DNA from: Armatimonadota bacterium
GTDB taxonomy: Bacteria; Sysuimicrobiota; Sysuimicrobiia; Sysuimicrobiales; Kaftiobacteriaceae
DNA length: 64,000 bases
Direction: 5' to 3'
NCBI GenBank assembly: GCA_031459765.1
Contig: JAVKHY010000004.1
Location: 186,001 to 250,000, forward strand
Shown piece after piece: positions 1 to 9,480 of this stretch (its first letter is position 1; each line of letters opens with the position of its first letter). The position numbers and the translations under genes were made by a program. Under the pieces are notes generated by a model, which was not told the DNA's origin, made no database searches, and saw nothing but the letters and a program-made list of their open reading frames with translations.

Positions 1-935
1 GACCCGAAGCCGCTCTCGGTGACCACGTAGTCGGCGAGTTTGAGCGCTGTCAGCGCCCCCACCACCGAGCTGTTCCCGTGGGCCACGTTGGCGAAGGGGA
101 AGCCGTGGACGATGACCGGGTGGTTCTCCGTGGACTGCACCAGATTGGGTTTGATCGCGTCCAGCAGCAGCGCCGTCATGGCGCCGGCGACCCGGAGGTC
201 TTCCGCCGTGACCGGCTTCCCCTCCCGGGTGAACCCGACGACGATCCGGCTCAGCCGCGCCCGGAGGTCCGGGAGATCGCGCGCCAGGGAGTGGATGGCG
301 GCGGTCTCGCTGGCCGCGGTGATGCAGTACCCGGTCTGCCGCGGATAGCCGTTGGCCCGGCCGCCCAGCCCGATGACGATGTCCCGCAGGGCGCGGTCGT
401 TCACGTCCACGCAGCGCGGCCAGGTGACGGTGAGCGGGTCGATGCCCAGCGGGTTGCCGTGCAACAGGCTGGCGTCGATGGCCGCGGCGCACAGGTTCTG
501 GGCCGACTCCACGGCGTGGATGTCGCCCGTGAGGTGGAGGTTGATCTGCTCCATGGGCAGCATCTGGGAGTAGCCGCCGCCGCAGGCGCCGCCCTTGATG
601 CCAAAGGTGGGGCCCTTGGAGGGTTCGCGCAGGACGTTGCATACGCTGTGGCCCAGGCGGGCCAGGGCCTGGCCGATCCCCAAACTGGTCACGGTCTTGC
701 CCTCGCCCAGCGGGGTGGGGGTGATGGCCGTGACCGTGATGAACTTGCCGTGGCGGCGATTCTGCAGCCGTCGCAGCACGGCGGCAAAGTCGATCTTGGC
801 CATGAACGGCCCGTGGAGCTCCAGTTCTTCGTCCAGGACGCCCAGGCGATGCGCCACCTCCCGGATCGGCAGGAGCTGCGTCTCCTGAGCGATCTCCAGG
901 TCGCTGGGCACGGGACGTCGGATCTGCACCGTCAT
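1..935 (-). CDS. fhs: Formate--tetrahydrofolate ligase, N-terminal part (runs off window)
   Basis: ATP-dependent cytosolic ligase joining formate to tetrahydrofolate to give 10-formyl-THF. About 311 codons of a protein normally near 555 residues are present; the gene continues past base 1. The start is the ATG at 935-933, giving MTVQIRRPVPSDLEIAQ. The nucleotide-binding loop TPTPLGEGKT is visible around 700-730, followed by the family-typical GPTFGIKGGACGGGYSQ and MEQINLHLTGD stretches. It begins one base after the folD stop codon on the same strand, so the two consecutive enzymes of the folate C1 branch are probably co-transcribed. Identification rests on these motifs and on the folD pairing. 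Confidence 0.96.
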   Translation of the reverse strand, partial: MTVQIRRPVPSDLEIAQETQLLPIREVAHRLGVLDEELELHGPFMAKIDFAAVLRRLQNRRHGKFITVTAITPTPLGEGKTVTSLGIGQALARLGHSVCNVLREPSKGPTFGIKGGACGGGYSQMLPMEQINLHLTGDIHAVESAQNLCAAAIDASLLHGNPLGIDPLTVTWPRCVDVNDRALRDIVIGLGGRANGYPRQTGYCITAASETAAIHSLARDLPDLRARLSRIVVGFTREGKPVTAEDLRVAGAMTALLLDAIKPNLVQSTENHPVIVHGFPFANVAHGNSSVVGALTALKLADYVVTESGFG

Positions 936-936
936 C

Positions 937-1833
937 TCATCCTCTCCTCTCCCCCAGGGCCGTCCGTTCGGCCGCCTCCACGACATTCAGCAGGAGCATC
1001 GTCACCGTCATGGGCCCGACGCCGCCCGGGACAGGAGTGATGGCCTCGGCGATCTCCTTGATTGCGTCGAAGTCACAGTCGCCGACGAGCCGGAACCCCT
1101 TGGGCGCCGCCGCGTCCGGGACCCGGTTCACGCCCACGTCGATGACGACGGTCCCGGGGCGGACCATGTCCGCGGTGATGGCCCGGGGATGTCCCATGGC
1201 CGCCACGAGAATCTCGGCCTGGCGGGTGAACGCCGCGAGATGGCGCGTGCCGGTGTGGCACACCGTCACCGTGGCGTTGGCCCCCGGCCGTTTCTGCAGG
1301 AGCATCGCGGCCAGCGGCTTGCCCACCAGGTTGCTGCGGCCGCAGATCACCACGTGTTTGCCGCCGGGATCGTACCCGTTGCGGAGGAGCATCTGGACCA
1401 CCCCGTGGGGGGTGCAGGGCAGGGGGCAGGGCTCCCCGCGCAGCAGCCGGCCGACGTTGATCGGATGAAAAGCGTCCACGTCCTTGTCGGGCGAGATCTC
1501 GGCGATGATCCGGTCGCTGCGGATGTGCGGCGGCAGCGGCAGCTGCACCAGGACGCCGTGAAACCGGGGGTCGGCGTTCAACTCCCGGACCACCCGCAGC
1601 ACCTCGTCTTCCGGGGCGGTGGCCGGGAGGCGGATCGTCTCCTCGTCGATGCCGACCTCGGCGGCGCCCTTCGCCTTCGCCGTGACATACGAGACCGAGG
1701 CCGGATCTTCGCCGACGAGGATGACGCCCAGACCCGGCGTCAGCCCGCGGCTGCGCAACCTCGCCGCCCGCTCGCGGAGTTCGTCGCGGATCTGGGCGGA
1801 GGTGTCGGCTCCGCGCAGGATCCTGGCGGTCAT
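937..1833 (-). CDS. folD: Bifunctional methylene-THF dehydrogenase / methenyl-THF cyclohydrolase
   Basis: Cytosolic enzyme interconverting 5,10-methylene-, 5,10-methenyl- and 10-formyl-THF using NADP. The protein is 298 aa, usual for FolD. Visible family motifs are the YVTAKAKGAAEVGI helix carrying the catalytic lysine, VQLPLPPHI, the PDKDVDAFHP loop, the dinucleotide-binding GRSNLVGKPLA and the C-terminal PVPGGVGPMTVTMLL. I chose the ATG at 1833 because GGGAG lies 4 bases upstream; an in-frame TTG at 1851 has no such site. It is followed directly by fhs, forming a two-gene C1 operon. It is divergent from the CapA-like gene. Confidence 0.97.
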   Translation of the reverse strand: MTARILRGADTSAQIRDELRERAARLRSRGLTPGLGVILVGEDPASVSYVTAKAKGAAEVGIDEETIRLPATAPEDEVLRVVRELNADPRFHGVLVQLPLPPHIRSDRIIAEISPDKDVDAFHPINVGRLLRGEPCPLPCTPHGVVQMLLRNGYDPGGKHVVICGRSNLVGKPLAAMLLQKRPGANATVTVCHTGTRHLAAFTRQAEILVAAMGHPRAITADMVRPGTVVIDVGVNRVPDAAAPKGFRLVGDCDFDAIKEIAEAITPVPGGVGPMTVTMLLLNVVEAAERTALGERRG

Positions 1834-2025
1834 GGTGCTCCCGCCCATCAAGGATAGAGGCGCGCCGCGACGATCCCCATCCGGCCGGTGCCCGATTCTC
1901 GGGACTCCGAACGAACGGTCGTATCTTGCTCCTCAACGTACGTAGCGAGGCCTCGCCGGCGGCCCAACGGACTGCGCGTGGGACAGGAGACAATAGAGGG
2001 GGAGCCGGAAGGAGGCGAGGAAGAG

Positions 2026-3045
2026 GTGGGCGATCGGACAGTGGTGCGGTTGGGCCTGACCGGCGATGTCATGCTCGGCCGTCTGGTCGATCACTACGTC
2101 CTGGCCGATCCGATGCGCGATCCGGCCGAGATCTGGGGCGACACCCTGGACCTGTTCGCGTCCGCGGACGCCCGGCTCATCAACCTGGAATGCGTCATCG
2201 CGGCCTCCGGCCGGCCCCTGCCGGACAAAACCTTCACCTTCCGCGCCCGGCCCCGGGCGATCGAGGTCCTGCGGGCGGCGGGGGTGAACTTCGCCGGGCT
2301 GGCCAACAACCATGTGCTCGACTACGGCCCGGAGGCGCTGCTGGAGTGTCTGGACCACCTGCGCGCGGCCGGCATCGCCGCGGCCGGAGCCGGCCGCGAT
2401 CTCGCCGAAGCCGCCGCGCCGGCGGTGATCACCGCCGGGATCGCACGAGTAGCCGTTGTGGCCTTGACCGACAACGAACCCGGCTGGGAGGCGGGAGACA
2501 ACCGCCCGGGCGTGCTGGTGGTGCGCTACGACGAGAGGGGCCTGGTTCCGCCCTACCGCGATCGGATCGCCGCCGCCCTCCGTCGGGCGCGGGAGACCGC
2601 CGATGTGGTGGTCGTGTGCGCCCATGTCGGTCCGAACTGGGGGCCGCCGTCGCCGGCGATGCGGGCCCTGGCCCGCCAGCTGCTCGATTGGGGCGGGGAC
2701 CTCTACTGGGGACACTCCAATCACAGCGTGCAGGGCATCGAGTGCTACGGGGACAAGGTCATCATCTACTCGGCCGGCGACTTCGTCGACGATTACGCCG
2801 TCGATCCCGAAGAGCGCAACGACCTGTCCTTCTTCATCGAGGTGGCCGTGCGGGGGAGGTCGGTGGAGACGGTGCGCCTGCATCCGGTACACATCGAGGC
2901 GCTGCGCGTCAGAAGGGCACCGCCCCGGGAGGCGACCTGGCTCCGCCGGCGGATGGAGGCGCTGTGCCCGCCCATGGGGACGCGCGTGGACGCGGAGAAC
3001 GGAGTCCTCGTCCTCTCCCCGGCGGCGTCGGGGGTCGAACGATGA
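2026..3045 (+). CDS. CapA-family metallophosphatase-like protein
   Basis: 339 aa, PGA_cap/CapA family, a calcineurin-like fold first known from poly-gamma-glutamate capsule synthesis and now found in many unlinked contexts. Visible motifs are LTGDVMLGR near the N-terminus, ANNHVLDYG near residue 90 and VVCAHVGPNWG near 205, followed by YWGHSNHSVQGIE; these His, Asp and Asn residues fit a metal site. The GTG at 2026 is chosen because GGAGG lies 10 bases upstream; the open frame extends further upstream, but that part is not family-like. No signal peptide is obvious, and no capsule genes are nearby, so the substrate is unknown. Its stop overlaps the next gene by ATGA. Confidence 0.85.
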   Translation: MGDRTVVRLGLTGDVMLGRLVDHYVLADPMRDPAEIWGDTLDLFASADARLINLECVIAASGRPLPDKTFTFRARPRAIEVLRAAGVNFAGLANNHVLDYGPEALLECLDHLRAAGIAAAGAGRDLAEAAAPAVITAGIARVAVVALTDNEPGWEAGDNRPGVLVVRYDERGLVPPYRDRIAAALRRARETADVVVVCAHVGPNWGPPSPAMRALARQLLDWGGDLYWGHSNHSVQGIECYGDKVIIYSAGDFVDDYAVDPEERNDLSFFIEVAVRGRSVETVRLHPVHIEALRVRRAPPREATWLRRRMEALCPPMGTRVDAENGVLVLSPAASGVER

Positions 3046-3836
3046 CGTCGCGACGGCCGCTGCGGCTCTTCGCCGGGTACGTCTTCGATCTGGACGGGAC
3101 GGTGTATCTCGGCGACCGCCCGCTGCCCGGAGCGAAGGAGACGGTGGCGCGGTTGCGGGAACTGGGACGGACGGTCGTCTTTCTCTCCAACAACCCCCTG
3201 CACACCAGGGAGGAGTACGCGTCGAAGTTGACGCGCCTGGGCATCCCCACGGATCCGGAGGCCGTCGTCAACTCCTCCTACGTGCTGGTCCGCCATTTGC
3301 GGCGCACCGCCGGGGGCGCCCGCCTGCTGGTCCTCGGGGAGGAGTCGGTGCGGAGGGAGCTGCGCAGCGCCGGGCTCGTCCTCACCGAAGACCCCCGTTG
3401 GGCCGACATCGTCGTCGCCTGTTTCGACCGCACCTTCGACTACCGCAAGCTGCATGCCGCCTTCCAGGCGATCCGCCGCGGGGCGCGCTTCATCGCCACC
3501 AACCGGGATCCGTACTGCCCGACGCCCGGGGGCGGCCTGCCGGACTGCGGGGCGATCGTCGCCGCGATCGAGACCGCCACCGGTCACCCCCTCGATGAGG
3601 TCGTGGGCAAACCCTCGGCGATCATGGCCGGCGTGATCCGCGAGCGGCTGGGCGGCGCAGCGCAGGACAGCCTGATGGTCGGCGACCGCCTGGAGACCGA
3701 CCTGGCCCTGGCGAAGGCGGCGGGGATGGCTTCGGCCATCGTCCTCACCGGAGCCACCGACGAGGCGGCGCTGGAGCGCTGGCCGGAGAAGCCGGACTTC
3801 GTGCTGGAGGGGATCGCCGAGGTTCTGCCGGCCTGA
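3042..3836 (+). CDS. HAD-superfamily phosphatase, NagD / p-nitrophenyl phosphatase type
   Basis: 264-aa HAD hydrolase of subclass IIA. Motif I is FDLDGTVYLGD with the nucleophile Asp, motif II is the LSNN stretch, and motif III/IV is VGDRLETDLALAKAAG near residue 212. It probably dephosphorylates small phosphorylated metabolites; the NagD family includes phosphoglycolate and nucleotide phosphatases, and the substrate cannot be read from sequence. The ATG start overlaps the stop of the CapA-like gene by four bases, so the two are translationally coupled. The following gene, glpD, converges from the opposite strand. A glycerol phosphate or phosphoglycolate substrate is possible but unproven. 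Confidence 0.88.
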   Translation: MTSRRPLRLFAGYVFDLDGTVYLGDRPLPGAKETVARLRELGRTVVFLSNNPLHTREEYASKLTRLGIPTDPEAVVNSSYVLVRHLRRTAGGARLLVLGEESVRRELRSAGLVLTEDPRWADIVVACFDRTFDYRKLHAAFQAIRRGARFIATNRDPYCPTPGGGLPDCGAIVAAIETATGHPLDEVVGKPSAIMAGVIRERLGGAAQDSLMVGDRLETDLALAKAAGMASAIVLTGATDEAALERWPEKPDFVLEGIAEVLPA

Positions 3837-3853
3837 CCTCCGCCCACCTGACC

Positions 3854-5407
<1,554 letters not shown>

Positions 5408-5552
5408 ACCGGCTCTTTCGACGCCGCGCCGGTGTTCTCCGTCGAGAGACGGCCCGAAGCGGACGACCCGGCGGAAACGGAAAAACGGCAAGGAGGGAGC
5501 CGGCAACGCCGGCGAATACCGAACGGAGATTTCCACCGTCCCGGAGGGCCTT

Positions 5553-6065
5553 GTGACGAAGTCCATCACGGTAACCGTCAACGGCACGGTCTACCGCCAC
5601 GACGTCGAGCCGCGCCTGCTGCTGGTCCACTACCTGCGCGAGGTGCTGGGGCTCACCGGCACCCACATCGGGTGCGACACCACGAGCTGCGGCGCCTGCA
5701 CCGTGATCCTGGACGGCCTGGCCGTGAAGTCCTGCACCGTCCTGGCGGTGCAGGCGGACGGGACGTCAGTCCTCACCGTGGAGGGGCTGGCCCGCAACGG
5801 CACGCTGCATCCCATCCAGGAGGCGTTCTGGGAGGAACACGGGTTGCAGTGCGGGTTCTGCACGCCCGGCATGATGCTCACCGCGCTGCAGATCCTGGAC
5901 CGGCACCCGGATCCCACCGACGAGCAGATCCGCCAGGGGCTGGAGGGCAACCTCTGCCGGTGCACCGGCTACCAGCACATCGTCAACTCCGTCCGCGCCG
6001 CGGCCCGCAAACTCAAGGCCGCCGGCGCGGCACCCATCCCCCGGGCCGGGAGGCCGCACGGATGA
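5553..6065 (+). CDS. coxS: CO-dehydrogenase-type small subunit, two [2Fe-2S] clusters
   Basis: 170 aa, the usual length of the iron-sulfur subunit of molybdenum hydroxylases (CoxS, CutS and relatives). The N-terminal ferredoxin-like cluster shows GCDTTSCGACTV with a later Cys. The C-terminal helical cluster shows CGFCTPGMMLTA and GNLCRCTGYQ. The start is GTG at 5553 with GGAGGG five bases upstream. It overlaps coxM by ATGA. In this family electrons pass from Mo-pterin through these clusters to FAD in the medium subunit. No molybdopterin large subunit lies next to it, so the substrate (CO, xanthine, aldehyde or another N-heterocycle) cannot be assigned. Confidence 0.93.
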   Translation: MTKSITVTVNGTVYRHDVEPRLLLVHYLREVLGLTGTHIGCDTTSCGACTVILDGLAVKSCTVLAVQADGTSVLTVEGLARNGTLHPIQEAFWEEHGLQCGFCTPGMMLTALQILDRHPDPTDEQIRQGLEGNLCRCTGYQHIVNSVRAAARKLKAAGAAPIPRAGRPHG

Positions 6066-6928
6066 TCCCCGCCGCATTTGACTATCACCGGCCCGCCTCG
6101 CTGGAGGAGGCGCTGCGCCTGCTGCAGGAGGCGCCCGAGGCCAAGCTCCTCGCCGGCGGCCACAGCCTGCTGCCGATGATGAAGCTGCGGATGGTTACCC
6201 CGCGCGTCCTGATCGACATCGGGCGGCTGGCCGAGCTGCGCGGGATCCGGGAGGAAGACGGCCGGCTGGTGATCGGGGCCCTCACCACCCACTGGATGAT
6301 CGAGTCGTCCCCGCTGGTGCGCGTCCGGGTCCCGGCGCTGGCCGAGGCGGCGGGGCGGATCGGCGACGTCCAGGTGCGCAACGTCGGGACGATCGGCGGG
6401 AGCCTGGTGCACGCCGATCCCGCCGCCGACTACCCGGCCGTGATCCTCGCCGTGGAGGCGGAGATGATCGCGGTCGGCCCGGGAGGGCGCCGCGCCATCC
6501 CGGCGGACGGTTTCTTCACAGGGGTGATGGCGTCCGCCGTCGGCGTCGATGAGATCCTGACGGAGATCCGCTTCCCCCGCCTGCCCGACGGCGCGGGTCA
6601 GGCTTACCTGAAATTCCCCCATCCCGCCTCGGGGTTTGCCGTCGTCGGCGTGGCCGCTCAGGTCCGGATGCGAGGGACCCGCTGCGAGGAGGCCCGCGTC
6701 GCCGTCACGGGGGTCGGTCCTACGGCCTACCGGGCCACGGCGGTGGAGCGGTTGCTGGCCGGGGGCCCCCTGGACGAGCAGCGGGTGGCGTCCGCCGCAG
6801 AGCACGCCGCCGACGGGATCGAACCGAACGAGGACCTCTTCGCCGACGCCGAATACCGCGCGCACCTGGCGCGGGTCTTCACCAGGCGGGCCGTCCTGGT
6901 CGCGCGGGACCGCGCCGGGGCCCGCTGA
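6062..6928 (+). CDS. coxM: CO-dehydrogenase-type medium subunit, FAD-binding
   Basis: 288 aa, normal for the flavoprotein subunit of Mo hydroxylases. The N-terminal LLAGGHSLLPMMKLR matches the FAD-binding loop of the family, and the second loop is NVGTIGGSLVHADPAADYP near residue 110. Its ATG overlaps the coxS stop, and a cNMP-domain gene follows after 15 bases. The order here is S then M with no L gene, whereas typical operons are MSL or SLM. The complete holoenzyme must therefore use a large subunit encoded elsewhere, or this pair serves as an electron-transfer module. Confidence 0.93.
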   Translation: MIPAAFDYHRPASLEEALRLLQEAPEAKLLAGGHSLLPMMKLRMVTPRVLIDIGRLAELRGIREEDGRLVIGALTTHWMIESSPLVRVRVPALAEAAGRIGDVQVRNVGTIGGSLVHADPAADYPAVILAVEAEMIAVGPGGRRAIPADGFFTGVMASAVGVDEILTEIRFPRLPDGAGQAYLKFPHPASGFAVVGVAAQVRMRGTRCEEARVAVTGVGPTAYRATAVERLLAGGPLDEQRVASAAEHAADGIEPNEDLFADAEYRAHLARVFTRRAVLVARDRAGAR

Positions 6929-6943
6929 CCGGCCCATCCACAG

Positions 6944-7363
6944 ATGGCCACGCGGGAGGAGCTGATCGATCTGCTGTCGGGTCTGGCGCTGTTCGCCGAC
7001 CTCTCGCGGCCGCAGCTCGAGGCGGTGGTGCACCGGCTGGAGGAGGAATACTTTGCCGCGGGCCAGCGCATCCTCCGCCAGGGGTTCAGCGGCGGCAGCC
7101 TCTACATCATCCTGGAAGGAGAGGCCGCGGTCTCCATCGACGGGACGCAGCGCAGCGTGCTGGGGAAGGGGGATTTCTTCGGGGAGATCTCGCTGCTGCT
7201 GGGCGAACCGCCCATCGCCGACGTCGTCGCGCTGCGGCCGCTGCGCTGCCTGTCGCTCCCCGGGCCCGAGCTCGCCGAGTTCCTGCTCGCCTATCCCCAT
7301 GTCGCCTACCGGATGCTGCAGGCCGAGGCCAGACGGCTGCGCACCACCAGCCTATGGCGGTAG
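6944..7363 (+). CDS. Cyclic-nucleotide-binding-domain (Crp-like sensor) protein without HTH
   Basis: 139 aa, a single cNMP-binding beta-roll with flanking helices and no DNA-binding domain. The LFADLSRPQLEAVV lead helix and the phosphate-binding cassette FFGEISLLLGEPPIAD (about residues 66-81) are clear. The cassette normally carries an Arg that binds the cyclic phosphate (pattern PRxA), but here the sequence is PPIA, so classical cAMP binding is doubtful. Start ATG 6944. The gene ends overlapping the following flavoprotein gene by 10 bases, suggesting co-expression and perhaps physical partnership with it or with CoxSM. Confidence 0.85.
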   Translation: MATREELIDLLSGLALFADLSRPQLEAVVHRLEEEYFAAGQRILRQGFSGGSLYIILEGEAAVSIDGTQRSVLGKGDFFGEISLLLGEPPIADVVALRPLRCLSLPGPELAEFLLAYPHVAYRMLQAEARRLRTTSLWR

Positions 7364-8913
7364 GACGCCGCGCCGGCCCGCGACCCCGATCTCCGGCGAA
7401 GGGAAGACGGTTGGCACGGAGGGTCCCGGACGGCCGGCCCTTTCCGCCCGGAACATACCCCGTCGTCGTCGTCGGCAGCGGGCCCGGAGCCCTGCAGCTC
7501 AGTTACTTCCTGACGCGCCTCGGTGTCGGTCACGCTGTGATCTCCGACGATCCGGGGCCCGGCGGGATGTTCCGGCGCTACCCGCTGTACCAGCGCCTCA
7601 ACACCTGGTCCAAACCCCACCCGCCCGTTCCGCCCCGCTCCCGCCACTACGCCTGGTACGACTGGAACAGCCTGCTCGCCGACGAGCCCGCCCACCTGGC
7701 CCTCCTCCCGGAGTTCATGGCGGGCGACTCCTACTTCCCCACCCGCGCGGAGATGGAGCGGGCCCTGCGCGCCTTCGTCCGCCGGGCCGGGGTGCGCGTC
7801 CGCTACGGCTGCCGGTGGGAGGGGACCCGCCGGGACGACCACGGATTCATCCTCGACAGTTCCGACGGAGAGTACCGGTGCCGCGTCGCGGTGTTCGCCG
7901 TCGGGATGGCGCAACCGTGGAAACCGCAGATCCCGGGGATCGACCTGGTCCCGCACTATGCGGATGCGCCCCCGGCCAAGTCGTACGCCGGTAGGCGCGT
8001 CCTCATCCTGGGCAAGCGCACCTCCGCCTTTGAGATGGCCGACGCGCTGTTGCCCTACTGCCCGCAGATCATTTTGGTCTCACCCAGGCCCGTGCTGCTG
8101 TCGATCCACACCCGGTCCACCGCCGGGGTGCGGGCGCGGTACCTGCTCCCCTACGAAGACCACCTGTTGGGTGGAGGCGTGTTCATGCTGGACGCCGCCA
8201 CCAGTCTCATCGAGCGCCGGGGCGAGGGGTACCGCGTGCGGGCGTCGGGGACGACCCGGCCGGGGGAGTTCACCTTCGAGGTCGACCGGGTCGTCGCCGC
8301 CACCGGGTGGACGACGCCGCTTCAGGATCTGCGGAGTCTCGGGGTGGCCACCATCAGCCAGGACCGCCTGCCCGCGCTGACGCCGTTCTGGGAAAGCAGC
8401 ACCGTCCCGGGGATCTTTTTCGCCGGCGCGGTCACCCAGGGCGCGGTGGGACTGCGCAAGCACGGGATCCCAAGCAACTCCGGGGGGCTGGGCGGGTTTC
8501 GGCACAACGCCCGCATCCTGGCCCTGCACCTGAGGGAGACCTACTTTGGCCGGCCGGTCCGCCGTCCTCCGATCGCCAGAGATCGGCTCGTGTCCTACCT
8601 GCTGGCCGAGGTGGCCACGGCGGCCGAGTTGTGGAACCAGCGCTCCTATCTGGCGCGAGTCATCGTCTTCGACCCCGCCCGGGGGATCACCGACGGCGGC
8701 ATCGTGCCCCTCCAGCACTTCGTGGACACCGGCGGTCCCGACGCCGCGGCCGTCGTGCTGGAGACCGATCCCGCAGGCGACCACCACCCCGCGGTCTACG
8801 TGCGCCGGGGCGGGAAGGTCACCGAACACGTCCTCCCGGGAGATGTGCTCTACAGGTTCCAGACGGAGGTCTACCAACAAGAGCTCCGCGGCATCTTGCA
8901 GGGGCTGCTGTGA
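7354..8913 (+). CDS. Flavin-dependent monooxygenase-like / FAD-NAD(P) oxidoreductase
   Basis: 519 aa. The N-terminal Rossmann motif VVVGSGPGALQLSYFL binds FAD, followed by a region like class B flavin monooxygenases (FRRYPLYQRLNTW and YFPTRAEMERALRAF). The second, NAD(P)-type Rossmann motif is degenerate: VLILGKRTSAFEMADAL replaces the usual GxGxSG/A. Late family features are VVAATGWTTPLQDLRSLG and the GIFFAGAVTQG strand. The extra C-terminal ~100 residues have no domain I recognise. ATG 7354 overlaps the preceding cNMP gene; TTG 7411 is an alternative that would remove a basic leader. Substrate unknown. Confidence 0.8.
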   Translation: MAVGRRAGPRPRSPAKGRRLARRVPDGRPFPPGTYPVVVVGSGPGALQLSYFLTRLGVGHAVISDDPGPGGMFRRYPLYQRLNTWSKPHPPVPPRSRHYAWYDWNSLLADEPAHLALLPEFMAGDSYFPTRAEMERALRAFVRRAGVRVRYGCRWEGTRRDDHGFILDSSDGEYRCRVAVFAVGMAQPWKPQIPGIDLVPHYADAPPAKSYAGRRVLILGKRTSAFEMADALLPYCPQIILVSPRPVLLSIHTRSTAGVRARYLLPYEDHLLGGGVFMLDAATSLIERRGEGYRVRASGTTRPGEFTFEVDRVVAATGWTTPLQDLRSLGVATISQDRLPALTPFWESSTVPGIFFAGAVTQGAVGLRKHGIPSNSGGLGGFRHNARILALHLRETYFGRPVRRPPIARDRLVSYLLAEVATAAELWNQRSYLARVIVFDPARGITDGGIVPLQHFVDTGGPDAAAVVLETDPAGDHHPAVYVRRGGKVTEHVLPGDVLYRFQTEVYQQELRGILQGLL

Positions 8914-8939
8914 CCCCCGGTCCAGGCGTGCCGGGGATC

Positions 8940-9368
8940 TCAGGACGCGGGCTGCTCGGTGGTCTCGCGGAGCCGGCGCGCCACCTCTTTCAGGATCGTC
9001 AGGGTGACTTTGGGATTGCGCTCCAGCAGCCTGGTGAAGTCCCACGAGGCCAGGGCCAGCACCGTCGTCGGTTCCTCCGCGATGACGTGGGCCAGGCGCG
9101 GGCTCTGATCCAGCACGGAGAGCTCGCCGAAGAACTCGCCGGGCCCCAGCAGGTTCAGCGTGCGGTCGCCCCGCTGCACGCGGGCCCGTCCCGCGGTGAT
9201 CAGGTAGAACCCGGTCCCCACCTGCCCCTGCCGGACGATGTACCGGCCGGCGGGGAAGGTGATCTCCTCCATGAGGTCGGCGATCGCCCCCAGCGCCCTC
9301 GGGCCGAGGCCGCCGAAGAGCGCCACCTTGCGCAGGAGGGCGACCCGCGCTTTCCGCGTCGTCTCCAT
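8940..9368 (-). CDS. Cyclic-nucleotide-binding-domain protein (stand-alone)
   Basis: 142 aa, one cNMP beta-roll with long flanking helices and no HTH. The phosphate-binding cassette FFGELSVLDQSPRLAHVIA keeps the conserved Arg, unlike the related protein at 6944-7363, so cyclic-nucleotide binding is plausible. The C-terminal helix FTRLLERNPKVTLTILKEVA resembles the helix that precedes the HTH in Crp proteins, but the HTH itself is absent. ATG 9368 is chosen; the frame extends upstream to 9503 with low-complexity sequence. It converges on the flavoprotein gene and is divergent from the ABC binding-protein gene. Confidence 0.85.
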   Translation of the reverse strand: METTRKARVALLRKVALFGGLGPRALGAIADLMEEITFPAGRYIVRQGQVGTGFYLITAGRARVQRGDRTLNLLGPGEFFGELSVLDQSPRLAHVIAEEPTTVLALASWDFTRLLERNPKVTLTILKEVARRLRETTEQPAS

Positions 9369-9480
9369 GGCCGGGGGGTTCTCCGCGGGCGGCAGGGAGT
9401 CCTGGGGACGCCGCCTGCGGGAGGAGACCCCGCGGCCGGGCGCCGAAATGTTGCAGTCAACGAAGGGGGTGGGGTGCGCG

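Noticed and set aside
78-1040. Long open frames antisense to fhs and folD
   Set aside because: They are third-position shadows of GC-rich genes; composition is Arg/Pro/Gly/Ala-rich and no domain is recognised. The same applies to many other antisense frames.
1908-1921. Sequence CGAACGAACGGTCG between folD and the CapA-like gene, one mismatch from the LexA box
   Set aside because: A single one-mismatch hit is expected by chance in a GC-rich 64-kb window, and neither neighbour is a typical SOS gene.
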